From the NCBI GenBank assembly GCA_933207985.1, contig OW240915.1:107679716-107743715 (forward strand): 64,000 nucleotides of DNA. Direction: 5' to 3'. This DNA is from Pelobates cultripes. Lineage: Eukaryota; Chordata; Amphibia; Anura; Pelobatidae. Positions within the stretch are counted from its first letter, which is position 1, and each line of letters begins with the position of its first letter. The notes beneath the pieces are model-generated. The model was given only the letters and a program-made list of their open reading frames with translations, ran no database searches and was not told the DNA's origin. This document shows, in pieces, positions 47,880 to 58,539 of this stretch. Position numbers and translations under genes: made by a program.

Positions 47880-48297
47880 AGGGTTATTCTCTAAACTCAG
47901 AACTGTGCCAAAATCACAACTTGTGACTATATCTGTGCTGAAGAATTTTTTCAGATAATCTATTTTTTACCAAAATGTTAAAATGTTCAGATTTTCATTG
48001 TATATAATTGGGAGTTGAGTGAATAGCCTGTATGTTGTATACCATTATTGAAACTATGTCCTGGGATAATTTGTAATTAGCTGCAGTCTTGAACTTGGGT
48101 GCAAATTTGTTTTAAAAAAAACCAAACAAAACTATATTTATGGAAAATTTTGAAGTAAATCTAAGATAAATACCATATTTTAAGCAATTCTCATCTAGGG
48201 TTAATCATACAGTGAGAAATGTTTTGGTCTTAAATGTGGAATTCACGTTAAATGGACTTTGAATTTCCAACATTCTCACTTTAGTGAATGACCCTGT
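47880..48297. repeat. Fold-back relic of the 'ACTAAAGTGAGA' family
   Basis: Opposed ends CAGGGTTATTCTCTAAACTC and TCTCACTTTAGTGAATGACC. The interior is longer and more diverged than at 54640-54833. Confidence 0.5.
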
Positions 48298-48362
48298 AAG
48301 ATGCACATTTTTATACTGGTCTGTTGTTTTGGTGATTTGTTTTGGTTGTTTTGGTAATTAAA

Positions 48363-48958
48363 ATGGATACTAGACATGTGCAATTTGTTTCATTCCGAAT
48401 GTATATTCGGACAAATTTATTGCAATTCGGCATTCGGATGCTTACGAATTTCTGAAGTTTGAAATGCCGAATTTCCAAATTGACAAAGTGCCGTATTTCT
48501 GAAGTGCTGAACACAACCGAATTGACGAATTTCCAAAGTGCCGAATAGCTTCGGATTTCAGAAAAGTGTGAAAACAGGAAAGGATGACAGGAATCTTGAC
48601 CAATAAGCTAAATCCTGGCACTGGGAGCCCTATAGATGTGTAAGGGGTTGTGGTGGCAGTCCGGGGACTGGGAGCTCTCTAGATGTGTACGTGGTTGCGG
48701 TGGTTATGGTTGGGGTTAGGGAGCCCTACAGATGTGTAAGTGGTTGTGGTGGCAAAGTGCTTTGGATTTCTGAAAAATGGCAAAACAAGATAGGGATGCT
48801 TACCAATGTCCGAATTGCCAAAGTTGCAAATTGCCGAAGTTCCGAATTTCGGAAGTGCCGAACTGAAGGCCATTGGTACAATGCAGACACATTTTTTTAC
48901 TTACCTGAATTTCCGAACCGAACCAAATTTTTTGCCCATGCACATCCCTAATGGATAC
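48363..48958. mobile_element. hAT-type element (580 bp) with 8-bp target duplication
   Basis: ATGGATAC at 48363-48370 and 48951-48958. The element begins TAGACATGTGCAATTTG and ends TGCCCATGCACATCCCTA, giving inverted TAGRSATGTGCA ends. The interior is dominated by degenerate CCGAATTTC/GAAGTGCCGAA motifs on both strands, plus two copies of a block with GGGAGCCCTA(T/C)AGATGTGTA (48626 and 48720). It encodes no protein. Confidence 0.9.
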
Positions 48959-49164
48959 TTCTCAAATCATGAAATTGTAATCAGAAACTAAGTGCACTTT
49001 TAACATAAACTACATCCACTTTCTAAATGTACAATATTTGTTTTTTAGATGTATTTATTTTTTTTGTCCAATATGCATAAAGCTTGTCCTGGTTACTTCA
49101 TCTGATGCCTCCTTAATATCAATTTTATTATATTAAATGATCAAATTAATATTGCGCTTGTATT

Positions 49165-50091
49165 CATCAAATCAATTCACTGTTCTTTAGGAGTTAAGTT
49201 ACTTTTGTTTCTGTTTTTGCAGCCCTAGCCACACCTCCCCTGTCTGTGACTGACTTAGCCTGCATGAAAACAAAATTATTTTCTTTTCAATCAGATGTTA
49301 ACTTTAAATGTTTTTATCTCCTGCTCTCTAATTTGAACTGTAATAATATACAGGAGGATCATGTAGCATCTTGCAAGCTATTAACAGAACAAGAGATAAG
49401 AAGATATTTACAGTAGGTGTTTAGGAAGACTGTGTAAGTCCCATGCAGGGAGGTGTGACTAGAGCTGCATAAACAATGTGATTTAAAGGGACACTATAGT
49501 CACCCAGACCACTTCAGCCGTTAATGAAGTGGTCTGGGTGTCAGGTCCCCCAGGTTTTAACCATTCAGATGTAAACATAGCAGTTTCACAGAAACTGCTA
49601 TGTTTACATTGTAGGGTTAATCCAACCTCTAGTGGCTGTCTTCCTGACAGCCGCTAGAGGTGCTTCTGTGACGCTGGATGCGAAAATCGCATCCAGCGTG
49701 CAGAATGTCCATAGGAAAGTATTGAGAAATGCTTTATTATGGACTGTTTGAATGCGCGCGCGGCACTTGCCGCGCATGCGCCTTCCGCTCCACTTGGGAG
49801 CTGATGTCGGCGGGGGAGGTGAGGTCACCAGCGCAGAGGGAGCCCGGTGCTGGATAAAGGTGTGGCTGAAGGGGATTTAAGCCCTTCAGTGTCAAGGGTG
49901 GGGGACCCTGAGGGTGGGGGGGGTCCTAAGGATGATATAGTGTCAGGAAAATGAGTTTGTTTTCCTGACACTGTAGTGATCCTTTAAGACCTAAACTGCA
50001 AAAAATGAGCAGTCAGACTGCAGAGGTACAAGCTTTACATTAAACCTGCTTCATTAGGCTAAAGATGTGTTGGTGACTTGTGTCCCTTTAA
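49165..50091. mobile_element. T2-type MITE, left-truncated, split by a younger MITE
   Basis: The 49165-49486 and 49988-50091 parts together follow the 3728-4281 element: TCACTGTTCTTTAGGAGTTA, GCAGCCCTAGCCACACCTCC, GCAAGCTATTAACA, GGGAGGTGTGACTAG, then after the gap CTGCTTCATTAGGCTAAAG and GTGTCCCTTTAA. The left terminus is lost. The break at the TTAA in GTGATTTAA corresponds to GGGATTTAACTCC of the intact copy. Confidence 0.85.
49483..49987. mobile_element. TTAA-flanked MITE nested inside the older T2 MITE
   Basis: TTAA at 49483-49486 and 49984-49987. The left end is AGGGACACTATAGTCACCC and the right end reads GACACTGTAGTGATCCT. Four near-perfect hairpins lie in tandem near the left end (49501-49540, 49569-49609, 49625-49661, 49671-49699). 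GC-rich sequence (GCGCGCGCGGCACTTG) is at 49750-49780. Same type as 36162-36727, in opposite orientation. Confidence 0.85.
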
Positions 50092-50906
50092 ATAAAGGGA
50101 AAATAGCCTGAAGAAGAGGAGAGTATCCTTTACAGTAAGAATAATACAGATCTGTAATTATCTGCTTACAGATGTTGTTTTTGTGACAAAATAAGATATT
50201 CAGTGCTATAATAGGGAATACATATTTTATTAACAACTTGTTTATATAAGGAGAAATTTGATTGCCACCATGCAATTAACAAGGATTTATGTTTCCTTTT
50301 TGTTGCACAATTCAAAATCATTTCAAATTGAATTATTTGCCTGCATTTGGATCATGTAACTATTCCAGTGTAACTATGTAACTAATTGTTATGCATTTAT
50401 TCATTGGAAATTATGTTTATTAGATAAGAGCGTATTGTAAAGTATTGATTTTATTTGTCAAATGTGATTTGGCAGCTTAGATTTAGGGGTCAGTAAATCT
50501 AATTGGAAAAGATCACTTGATTCGACTTAAAATTAATTTGAATTTAGTTAACTGCACAATCGTATTTAAAGGGAATTCAAAATAGACATACCTACACTAT
50601 TTTGGGTTCCAGTACTGGGGAGAACAGGTACATGTAGAGTTCACAGTTGAGGAACAGGGAGAAAAGAGTTTCCTGTGGTAGTGTCTTCACACCGGCTGAT
50701 ACTCCTGTAGGATTGGTTGCTAGTTTCAGCAATTCCTTACATTTGTTAGTCATTTGACCAGCACAATGTATAGTTTCAATTATTTGCTTCATGAGACAGA
50801 ACATATTTTAAAATTTTCTGTAAATGTAATTACATTTATTACTATATAAATGTATTAGGACACTTATCGTCCGTTATTCAACCGTTGTCGCTACTATAGT
50901 TATAGG
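50092..50906. other. AT-rich intronic DNA, nothing seen
   Basis: No coding signal or repeat boundary. Confidence 0.5.
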
Positions 50907-51312
50907 GACACTCCAGGCACCTTAACAACTTCATATAAATGAGACTTTTAGCTTAAAGTTACCTCCAGTGGTGATTTTAGCTCATCCCCAGGCGTCATCC
51001 GGCTTCTGAAATTTCACATACAGGAAGTGCAGTGTGTACCTCTGATTGGTTGAGAGCAGTCAGCTGATGCTCTCAGCCAATGAGTGACTCCCCACTTACA
51101 AAACCGCCTTGAGAAAGGTACGCTTTTTTCCAAGCCAGTTTTGTGAATGGGTAGTTACCGATTGGCTGAGAGCGTCAACTAACCACTCTCAGCCAATCAG
51201 ATGCGATCCTGCAAGGCAGCACTCCGTGCTTCCTGTAAGTGAAATTTTAGAAGCTGCCTGGGATGAAGTGGACATTGCCTCTCGAGGCAACATAGAGGTT
51301 AAACTTTTTGAG
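50907..51312. mobile_element. Fold-back MITE, better-preserved member
   Basis: Starts AGGGACACTCCAGGCACC. Arms containing GGAAGTGCAGTGTGTACCTC and TGATTGGTTGAGAGCAGTCA on the left pair with AACCACTCTCAGCCAATCAG and AGCACTCCGTGCTTCC on the right. Inner blocks are shared with 14345-14770. A precise right terminus and target duplication were not resolved. Confidence 0.7.
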
Positions 51313-51652
51313 ACTTGTATTTGAAGATTGTATTTGATTTGTCCAAATTAAACAGTTCCATAAGACCATATAAATGTATCATGGAACAAACAAAACTGGC
51401 ATTGGATGAGCTAGAATGAAGAAAAAGCTGATTTTGGGGAAGCAAATTATCAGCGTATTTTGTCATGATTGTCTGCTCAATAAGATGGGTTGTATCTTAT
51501 GTTTAACCAAGAGGTGGAAAAAAGATGATGGATGGAAAAAAAGACGATTGATGATTAAGGGACAACTGCTAAATGTTAATTTTATTCACAGATCAAGTGA
51601 GATTTGGCTATAAGAGGGGTAAAAGAGCAGGTGCAGTAAAACAAAAATCTAT

Positions 51653-51734
51653 ATATTTTAGCAGGATTCTTCCAGGCCAGCAGTCTCCTTCAAAAGCTGA
51701 AGTCAAAGTGCCTGGAAGAATCCTACTAAAATAT
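51653..51734. repeat. Isolated hairpin with 25-bp arms and a 32-nt loop
   Basis: The left arm 51653-51677 (ATATTTTAGCAGGATTCTTC plus CAGGC) pairs with the right arm 51710-51734 (GCCTGGAAGAATCCTACTAA plus AATAT) with a single mismatch. Not part of a recognised MITE. Confidence 0.85.
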
Positions 51735-52416
51735 CGTTGAAGATAAAATGCCTTTTTTATTTTTTTGTTAGAGACAGACAAAGAGACATCTGATTTGATT
51801 TGTAGTTGCACTTTTGTTGTATCAGTGTTGATTTGTTGTTTCAGTGCCACTGCTTGTGCATTGCAAGTTGTAATACAATTGCACCGAGAGGGGCAGGTAT
51901 TTTTTTAGCTCTTAGAAAAAAAGTCATTTTTTCTGAGTGTGCTGCCGCAGCAATAGTGTATTATCACTAGTATTCCATCAAGGAGAGGAAGGCAGAGTAC
52001 AGCATCATTGAAGAATCAGTTTTAAAAGTCTTTTTTTTCTTTACCTGTGTGCTGTTCAAGCAAGGGTGCTGTGTGCAATGTAGTGATTAAACAAAGTCAA
52101 CACAATAATGTGACCGTAGTAGTAAGCCCACCAAGCAGCAACCCATTTTTCAACACAAACATCTAGTTTGGCTTAAATAATGCACACAGTACACAATCAT
52201 ATTCCCATTTCTATTAAAAATAAAAAAACATAATCCATGGTACATTCTAATCCAAAGAAAGTGAGGGAGGTGAGGTTCCATATTCCCCAATCCACCATCA
52301 GCAATAGTGCCATGACTTTTCAGCATCTAAACACATATTCCTCAATGATGAGGACTTCTCACACCACTGCTGCCACCACCACAAGAAGTAGCACCGCTAT
52401 AAGTAGTTGTATTTAG
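51735..52416. other. Intronic DNA, nothing seen
   Basis: No coding signal or repeat boundary recognised. Confidence 0.45.
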
Positions 52417-53570
52417 CCTCAGTACAGTGGCGGATCCAGAGCCTGATCTCGGGAGGGGCACTTGTAGATTATTTAAATAAATAATCCAGGCACAATAACC
52501 ACTACAGCTCAGTGTAGTAGTTATGGTGTCAGTAGTGCCAGGATTCCACCCCAGAGTAAGTAGTCATACCGTTTAAGAACAGTTTGTACAAGTACCTGGG
52601 ACTGCATATAGGCCGTTTGTGTGTTAAGGGTGTAGTGTGTGCGGTAGTGTATGCAGGGTTGTAGTGTGTGTGTTGTAGTGTGTGTATGGGGTAGTGTGGG
52701 GCAGGGGCAGTGTGATGTTGTGGGTGGGGCACTGTATGTGTTTTTACAGTGTGGTGTGTGTGGGTGTACAGTGTATGGGAGTGTTTGTGTTCAGTGTGTA
52801 TGGGTGGCAGTGTAATTAGCCAGTGTTTGTTTCCAGTGTGTTGTTGTATGAGTGTTTGTGAAGTAAAATGACAGTGCTGCAGTGTGTATAGGATAGTGTT
52901 GTAATTTGTGTGTGTGTGTGGCAGTACACAAATGCCATTGTGTGTGTAATATGTGTGTGTATGCATTGCATTTAATTAGAGGCAAATTCATTTGTAATGT
53001 TGGCTCTTTGTAACTAAAAAAACCTCCTGAAACATATGTCCATACGGATACACATGACTGAACCATATTTGCCCAAAAATGTTTATGGGGGCTGCCTTGT
53101 AATATTAAAAAAGAGGAGGACTCTTTTATAAAATTAATGTCCCCCCTCCCTTCTTACCTTTATTGAGCAGGAGGGGGGACATTTCTCCGTCCCTGGTGGT
53201 CCCAGTGGTGATTCCCTGGTGGTCAGGTGGTCAGAGTGAACTCTAGCCCACGCTCCCGGGCTAGAGTTCACTCTCGCGAGATTTGGAGCGTTGCCGTGGT
53301 AACCGCGGCAACGCTTTAAATCCCGCGAGAGGAGGACCCGGAGGAGCTGCAGACTGAGCTCCGGGTCCTCTCTCTCACTCCCTCCCTCGCCGGCCGCCAG
53401 CACAGTGCCTGCGGACCGGGGAGGGAGAGCTCTGATCTCCCCTCCGGTCCGCAGGCACATTACTGGGCTGGCACTTGGGCAATGCCAGCCCTGCGTTAGC
53501 CAGCAGGGGGGAATCTCGGGGGGGGCAATTGCCCCGTTGCCCCCCCCCTGGATCCGCCAATGCCTCAGTA
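52417..53570. mobile_element. hAT-type element (1138 bp) with 8-bp target duplication
   Basis: CCTCAGTA at 52417-52424 and 53563-53570. The ends are CAGTGGCGGATCCAG and CTGGATCCGCCAATG. The interior, left to right, is a segment shared with 43381-44775 in reverse, a TG-rich array (52620-52960), a block GAGGCAAATTCATTTG..GTTGGCTCTT that also occurs at 54356-54385, and a GC-rich segment (53190-53560). There is no transposase. Confidence 0.92.
53290..53312. promoter_or_regulatory. Overlapping RFX X-box-like palindromes inside the hAT element
   Basis: GTTGCCGTGGTAAC (53290-53303) and GTAACCGCGGCAAC (53299-53312) both fit GTNRCC-N2-RGYAAC and overlap by five bases. The related element at 43381-44775 has the equivalent sequence at 43430-43452 with one complete site. 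Binding and function are not shown. Confidence 0.5.
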
Positions 53571-54517
53571 TTGTCTATTACGTCCAATTCATCATTAAGG
53601 AGGCAAATGTTTTCTTCTTGGTCTTTTTATGCTGCTATTGGGGACACAAAGTCTGAAGCAGCAGAAGAATCTGTAGCTCCTCCTGCAGTCAGCTAGGTCC
53701 ACAAATAGTGGCAGTCAAGCTACTAATCATGTAGCAGTAGCTCTAAACAAGCAGTAAAGCTGCTGCAAGTGTCTCCTTTAAGAAGTAAGGGGGTAGCAGC
53801 AGCATGTCTGTAAGTATGCAGAGCTTCCCCAAATGCAGTACCTTGAGCAGCAAAAGGACTAGTACAACTAGCACCACCACTAAGACTTGAGCTAGTCCAC
53901 CTATTTCTAGTAACCACCTAATATTGCAGCTGCTCCTTTACTGGGCCTTCTCTTGTCCCTCTGTTGTTCACTGCTCACTTGATCTGTGTATAAAATCAAC
54001 ATTATGTGGTTGTCCCCTAGCCATCAATCATCTGCTTTTTCCACCTCTTGACTGGACAAGATACAAGATACAAGATACAGCCCACATCATTGGTTTGTTT
54101 GTTTTGTCACTCACACTACAGACTCGATATGTGGAAAAGCTTTGTTATTCTTATAGTGGAATGGGTGGGTCGGTCATCAATTAGCCACTCACTTTTTCCT
54201 TTAACTTTTTTTAAATGCCCTCTTTTGCAATTAAAATGACTCCTGCTGCAAAAAATATAGATATAATGTTATAATTATGACATCTCTCAACTGGCATTAC
54301 ACAAATGCCATTAAACTGGGTAATATTGTAGCCATTTTGCATTGCAGCACAATTAGAGGCAAATTCATTTGCAATGTTGGCTCTTCCGAAACTGCTTTTT
54401 CAAAAATGATCTCATGTGTCCGAAACGAAATACCACATGATTGAACCTCAGTTTGCCCAAACCAATTTCTACGGAAATCTGCACTTGTTGTATGAAAAAA
54501 AGAGGACACACTCTTCA
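53571..54517. other. Intronic DNA with a copy of an hAT-internal block
   Basis: 54340-54500 repeats, in diverged form, the 52960-53110 block (GAGGCAAATTCATTTGCAAT, TTGGCTCTT, CATGATTGAACC, TTTGCCCAAA). This suggests that the block is a separate repeat captured by the hAT element, or part of a related copy. No coding signal. Confidence 0.5.
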
Positions 54518-54568
54518 TACATAAAGCACTTCAGCAAGGGACTAGTTAGTAGTTTGGTGTCCCTTTAA
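54518..54568. mobile_element. T2-like MITE terminal fragment
   Basis: CATAAAGCACTTCAGCAAGG and GGTGTCCCTTTAA match the internal and terminal blocks of the 34295 family in reverse order of distance, so this is an internally deleted copy or fragment. Confidence 0.5.
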
Positions 54569-54639
54569 CAACAAATGTGTTGTATTAATGTGGCACTGTC
54601 ACAAATTATGTAATTGGAGGTGTTATCTCTACCTTATAT

Positions 54640-54833
54640 CTTTATTTACTAAAGTGAGAATTCAAAGTAAATTCTAAGTGATTTCACATTTCAGGTCAAA
54701 AAAGCTGAACTGGAAAAGTGCTCAAAGTCAGCTATTCAGTCAACTACTCAATGACATCAGCAATTTCAGTTTGGCCTTAAATTTGAAATTCCCATTGAAA
54801 TCACTTTGAATTTTGACTTTAGTAAATAACCTT
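54640..54833. repeat. Fold-back repeat of the 'ACTAAAGTGAGA' family, best copy
   Basis: The left end TTTATTTACTAAAGTGAGAA and right end TTTGACTTTAGTAAATAACC are inverted. Further pairing (CAAAGTAAATTC with GAAATCACTTTG) continues inward. Confidence 0.75.
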
Positions 54834-55281
54834 GTTAGTATTACAGAGAACTTGGGTCTAATAAGATGATGCCAAGACCTGAGGCTTTTCAGGGATCCCA
54901 CTCGAGGTCAGGGCTCCAGCCACTGTGTGCCCCCCATCCCATGCAATACCCCTGCAAGACAGACTCCTGTGCCCTGTTGGCCAAACTGAGGGTAAAGTTG
55001 TAATTACTTGCTTAACTTGGTATAACCTCATTTTCAAATTAAAGGCAACATTCTCCACACATACTTCCTCTAAAATCAAGTCTTTGTTAAAGTTAACAAG
55101 AAATAATCTGAAGAGAGCTTCAGAGTAAAGCTGCTCAGAGACTTGTGAAATTGCCAAATGCTCTCGCTATTCAAGTTAATATTAGTATGCACTTGACAAT
55201 GGAATTCTTGGCAACTACCGCAGCTCAGTGCCAAAAACTAAAATGTGGTGTGAATGACCCTCTTGTAGTAACAAACAGTTA
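54834..55281. other. Intronic DNA, nothing seen
   Basis: No coding signal or repeat boundary recognised. Confidence 0.45.
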
Positions 55282-56241
55282 CTCACACCAGTGGTGTACA
55301 CGCAAACCATGGAGCCCCGGTGCAAAAATGATCCGTGGGCCCCCCTCTCTATTCCCCCCCGACAGAAACACACACACATAGACACATACACACAGGTACA
55401 TACATACAAACAGACAGGCACACATACATACAGACAGACACACACAGATACATACATACAGACTGACATACAGACAGGCACACAGACACATACATACAAA
55501 CAGACCGGCACACATACAGACACACACACATACAGACAGACAGGCACACATACAGACAGACAGGCACACATACAGACACACACACAAGACACACATACAT
55601 ACAAAGACACATAAATAAAAAAACAGACAGGCACACATACACACAGGCAGACACATACAGCCAGACAGACACACACACAGACATACACACATACAAACAG
55701 ACAGACACACACACACAAGATGCACATACATACATACATACATACATACAAACAGACAAGCACACACACATACATACAGACAGGCACACACAGACAGACA
55801 CACATACATACAGATACCCAAAATATTTTAGTCACCCTCCTGTTTCCTACCTTTTAGGTGCAGGAGGGTGACTGGGGTCCAGTGGTGGCTCAGGTGGATG
55901 GGAGTCAGAGTTCCCACTCTGACTCCCTGTTCTTCCTCCTGCGTGGCTATCAGTAATAGCTGGGAGGAGTGACGTGCGGTCACTTCCTCCCAGCAGTGAT
56001 GTCATCACAGGGGGCCCGGTCGTACAATCCATATCCATCAGGTGGCCCTGACAGCATGGGCCACCCGATGGACCCCTTAGACAGCGGCCCCGGCGGTTTG
56101 CAGCGCGGGCCGGAGCCTCAGAAGATGATGGCGGCGGATACCTGGTCACAGGGGTCCGCAGTACAGCCGAGCCTCCTGGAGTGGCGGGCCCAGTCGCAGC
56201 TGCGACCCCTGCGACCGCGGTATGAACGCCGCTGCTCACAC
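55282..56241. mobile_element. hAT-like element with an ACAG/ACAC array
   Basis: CTCACAC flanks both sides (55282-55288 and 56235-56241), a 7-bp match where hAT would give 8. The ends are CAGTGGTGTACACGC and GAACGCCGCTG, whose complement is CAGCGGCGTTC. A long array (55370-55815) fills the left half and a GC-rich segment the right. No transposase. Confidence 0.7.
55370..55815. repeat. ACAGACAGGCACACATACAT-type array
   Basis: Degenerate 4-bp based array of ACAC, ATAC and ACAG units. The minus-strand frames of up to 206 aa are cysteine/valine repeats produced by the array and are not genes. Confidence 0.95.
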
Positions 56242-58539
56242 TACAGGTTATATCGGTAAATGTATTTGTGTACCTGATTATTCTTTGTGTGGGTTGGAGC
56301 ACATAAGCAATAAAAAGGTAACATTAATTACCAATCCTATTGGAAATAGAGGATGCAAATTCAGGTTTAATAAAATAAATATATGTATGTGTCCGTCAAA
56401 TTCAGCCTTTTCTACAATTGTATGTTAATCACACAAAATTGTCTTTTATACTACGGAGTAATATGTATGTAATTTCTTGTATTTACTTGATACAATTTTA
56501 CCTATATATGAACATAGATCCTTAATGTAGTAACATGACTGAAATTGCCTAAATAAGAAAAAGTTTTCAATGCACGTTATCATACGCTTTGTTAGTTCTG
56601 TTACTTGACTTGGCGATCTCCACTTGTAAGTGTCAGATATGAATAGAGAGGCAGAGGTGGAATGGAACAGCTGAAGTATATTAAGATATCCTCTGGGATT
56701 TTTGAAATCATATTGCTCTTGGCAATCATTAAATTTGTATTATTAGTAGCTGTTGAGATAGGTTTCAGCAAAGTCAAAGATGTTTGCATTAGACAAATGT
56801 GTGTTGCAGAAACACTCAACAGAGTCCCACGTTAGAAAGTTCTTTATTCAAGTTCTGCAGTTAAGTAAATCAGGTGAAATTCTTCTACACAACACAGAGT
56901 GCAATACATTTAAGGACACAGTGCTAAATCATGGTGTTTAGCTTTCATTTAAATCCAGTTACTCCTAATGCTGGTGTTTACCCTATCAATAATGTTCTGC
57001 TCAGACTCCCCTTAGTCTAACATATTCTTATTAGCTCAGCCCTCATTGGTCTTTGCATTGAGCTTGCATTTTGTATAGTGCTTAACTGAATGCAACAACC
57101 CCTGATAAGACATTTCTTGATCCCAGTAACTCGGGCCTGTAATGGGTTCTGCATGTTGGCATGATAGTTCTTGTGAGGATATTGTGAGAATTCGGTAACT
57201 TGATGTAGGCTAGGAATGATATCCAACTCTTTATTCTCCCTGAGTAGAAGATGCTAATAATCATAACCTCTACTATTTTGCATCCCCAGGACACTAAATG
57301 TTTGGTCTTTGAGGGTGTGCCAGAAGACATTAAATGCATTAGTCAATTTAATTTTTCCTGCCGTCTCTGCTAATTTTTACAGTATTTGCAAACTTAAATA
57401 ATCCATTGAGGTATTACATCTGAATGTGTCTTTTATTACCCTGTGACGGATCTGGCAAACACTCATGTCTAATGTCTCACTCATGTCTAATAATTCACCA
57501 CTTGCTATGCTTTTAAAGCCAGTTATGCCCTGATATCAAATTTGAATTAAATCTCATTAAATCAACATACATTCTTTTACACATGAGTGTCTGGTACCCT
57601 CAGGTTAGTATGCATTGCATAGTACATACAAAAGAAATGATATTCTAGCACATGAAACTAGCTAAAAACTTGCTAGAAAGTCCAGATAAGATCAAGTCTG
57701 CTGTCTTCTATCAGCAAGTAAAAAGTCCAACATGTGGAACTTGTATCTGACTAAACATGAATGTCACTTTAAACATAATTTTCTTTTGGTATAGAGCAGA
57801 TATATGATATGCATTGTAAGTATATACATCAAAGCACTATCACTTTCATTGTTTAGTTTTGACACTCATTTTTTTGAATTGCGTTTATCACATTAATTAT
57901 GTATGATATATTCAGTATGATATATATTCATGATGCTCTTACAACATATTGTTAAAATACACTTTAGCTTACTTAGCACTAACTCTATTTAATTTGTCTC
58001 CCATGTTGGAATTAGTGTAGGGTCCACTTATATTGTGGTACTGTGAAGTAGTGGTGGGCTTAACACAATGTGGCCATATGGTGGAACTTAATCTCCATAT
58101 TTGTTTGCTGAGATAGGGGATTTTAAGTATCGTTATACAATTTAAAACAGTATTTTTATATGTGCGCTGTTCCTAAATCTGTATTATAAACATAAATGTC
58201 TGACTTGACATAAAGCCATGGAAGGTTTGTACTCAAGTATTATAAGTTGTGTGGGCTACTTTGAAGCATCTATCAATATTCCTTACATATTTTTAGCTTA
58301 ATATTACTCTATTTTTTATTAGGTTCAAGGCATTTCAATACTGTTCATGCAATAAAAATACAATAATATGTTATGGTACAACCTGCAGATACTTATATTA
58401 ATCTTCTGCAAAGGGTGACAAATAAAACAAAAATAACGCAAAAGAAAGAAACAATGAATTTGTGTTTGTTTAATGCTGACACCTAAGTTGGTTAAATAAC
58501 TGTAACAGATTTCATTTTAATTTATCTTTTATTTTTCAG
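56242..58539. other. AT-rich intronic DNA upstream of the second exon
   Basis: No recognised repeat boundary and no coding signal until the acceptor at 58539. Repeat-poor compared with the rest of the window. Confidence 0.5.

Larger units (their letters stand above)
46803..58539 (+). other. pou6f2: pou6f2 intron between the two visible exons (11,737 bp)
   Basis: GT at 46803 and AG at 58538-58539 with a long pyrimidine run (TTTATCTTTTATTTTTCAG). Phase 0. It contains the hAT, T2-like and fold-back elements listed separately. No additional exon was recognised. Confidence 0.85.

Noticed and set aside
53134..53587. GC-rich region with several overlapping frames, CpG-island-like
   Set aside because: It lies wholly inside the hAT element bounded by CCTCAGTA. 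GC content is explained by the transposon, and no promoter or exon evidence exists.
55215..55835. Minus-strand 206-aa Cys/Val-rich frame
   Set aside because: Produced by the ACAG/ACAC array. All three minus frames are open together, which is typical of simple repeats.
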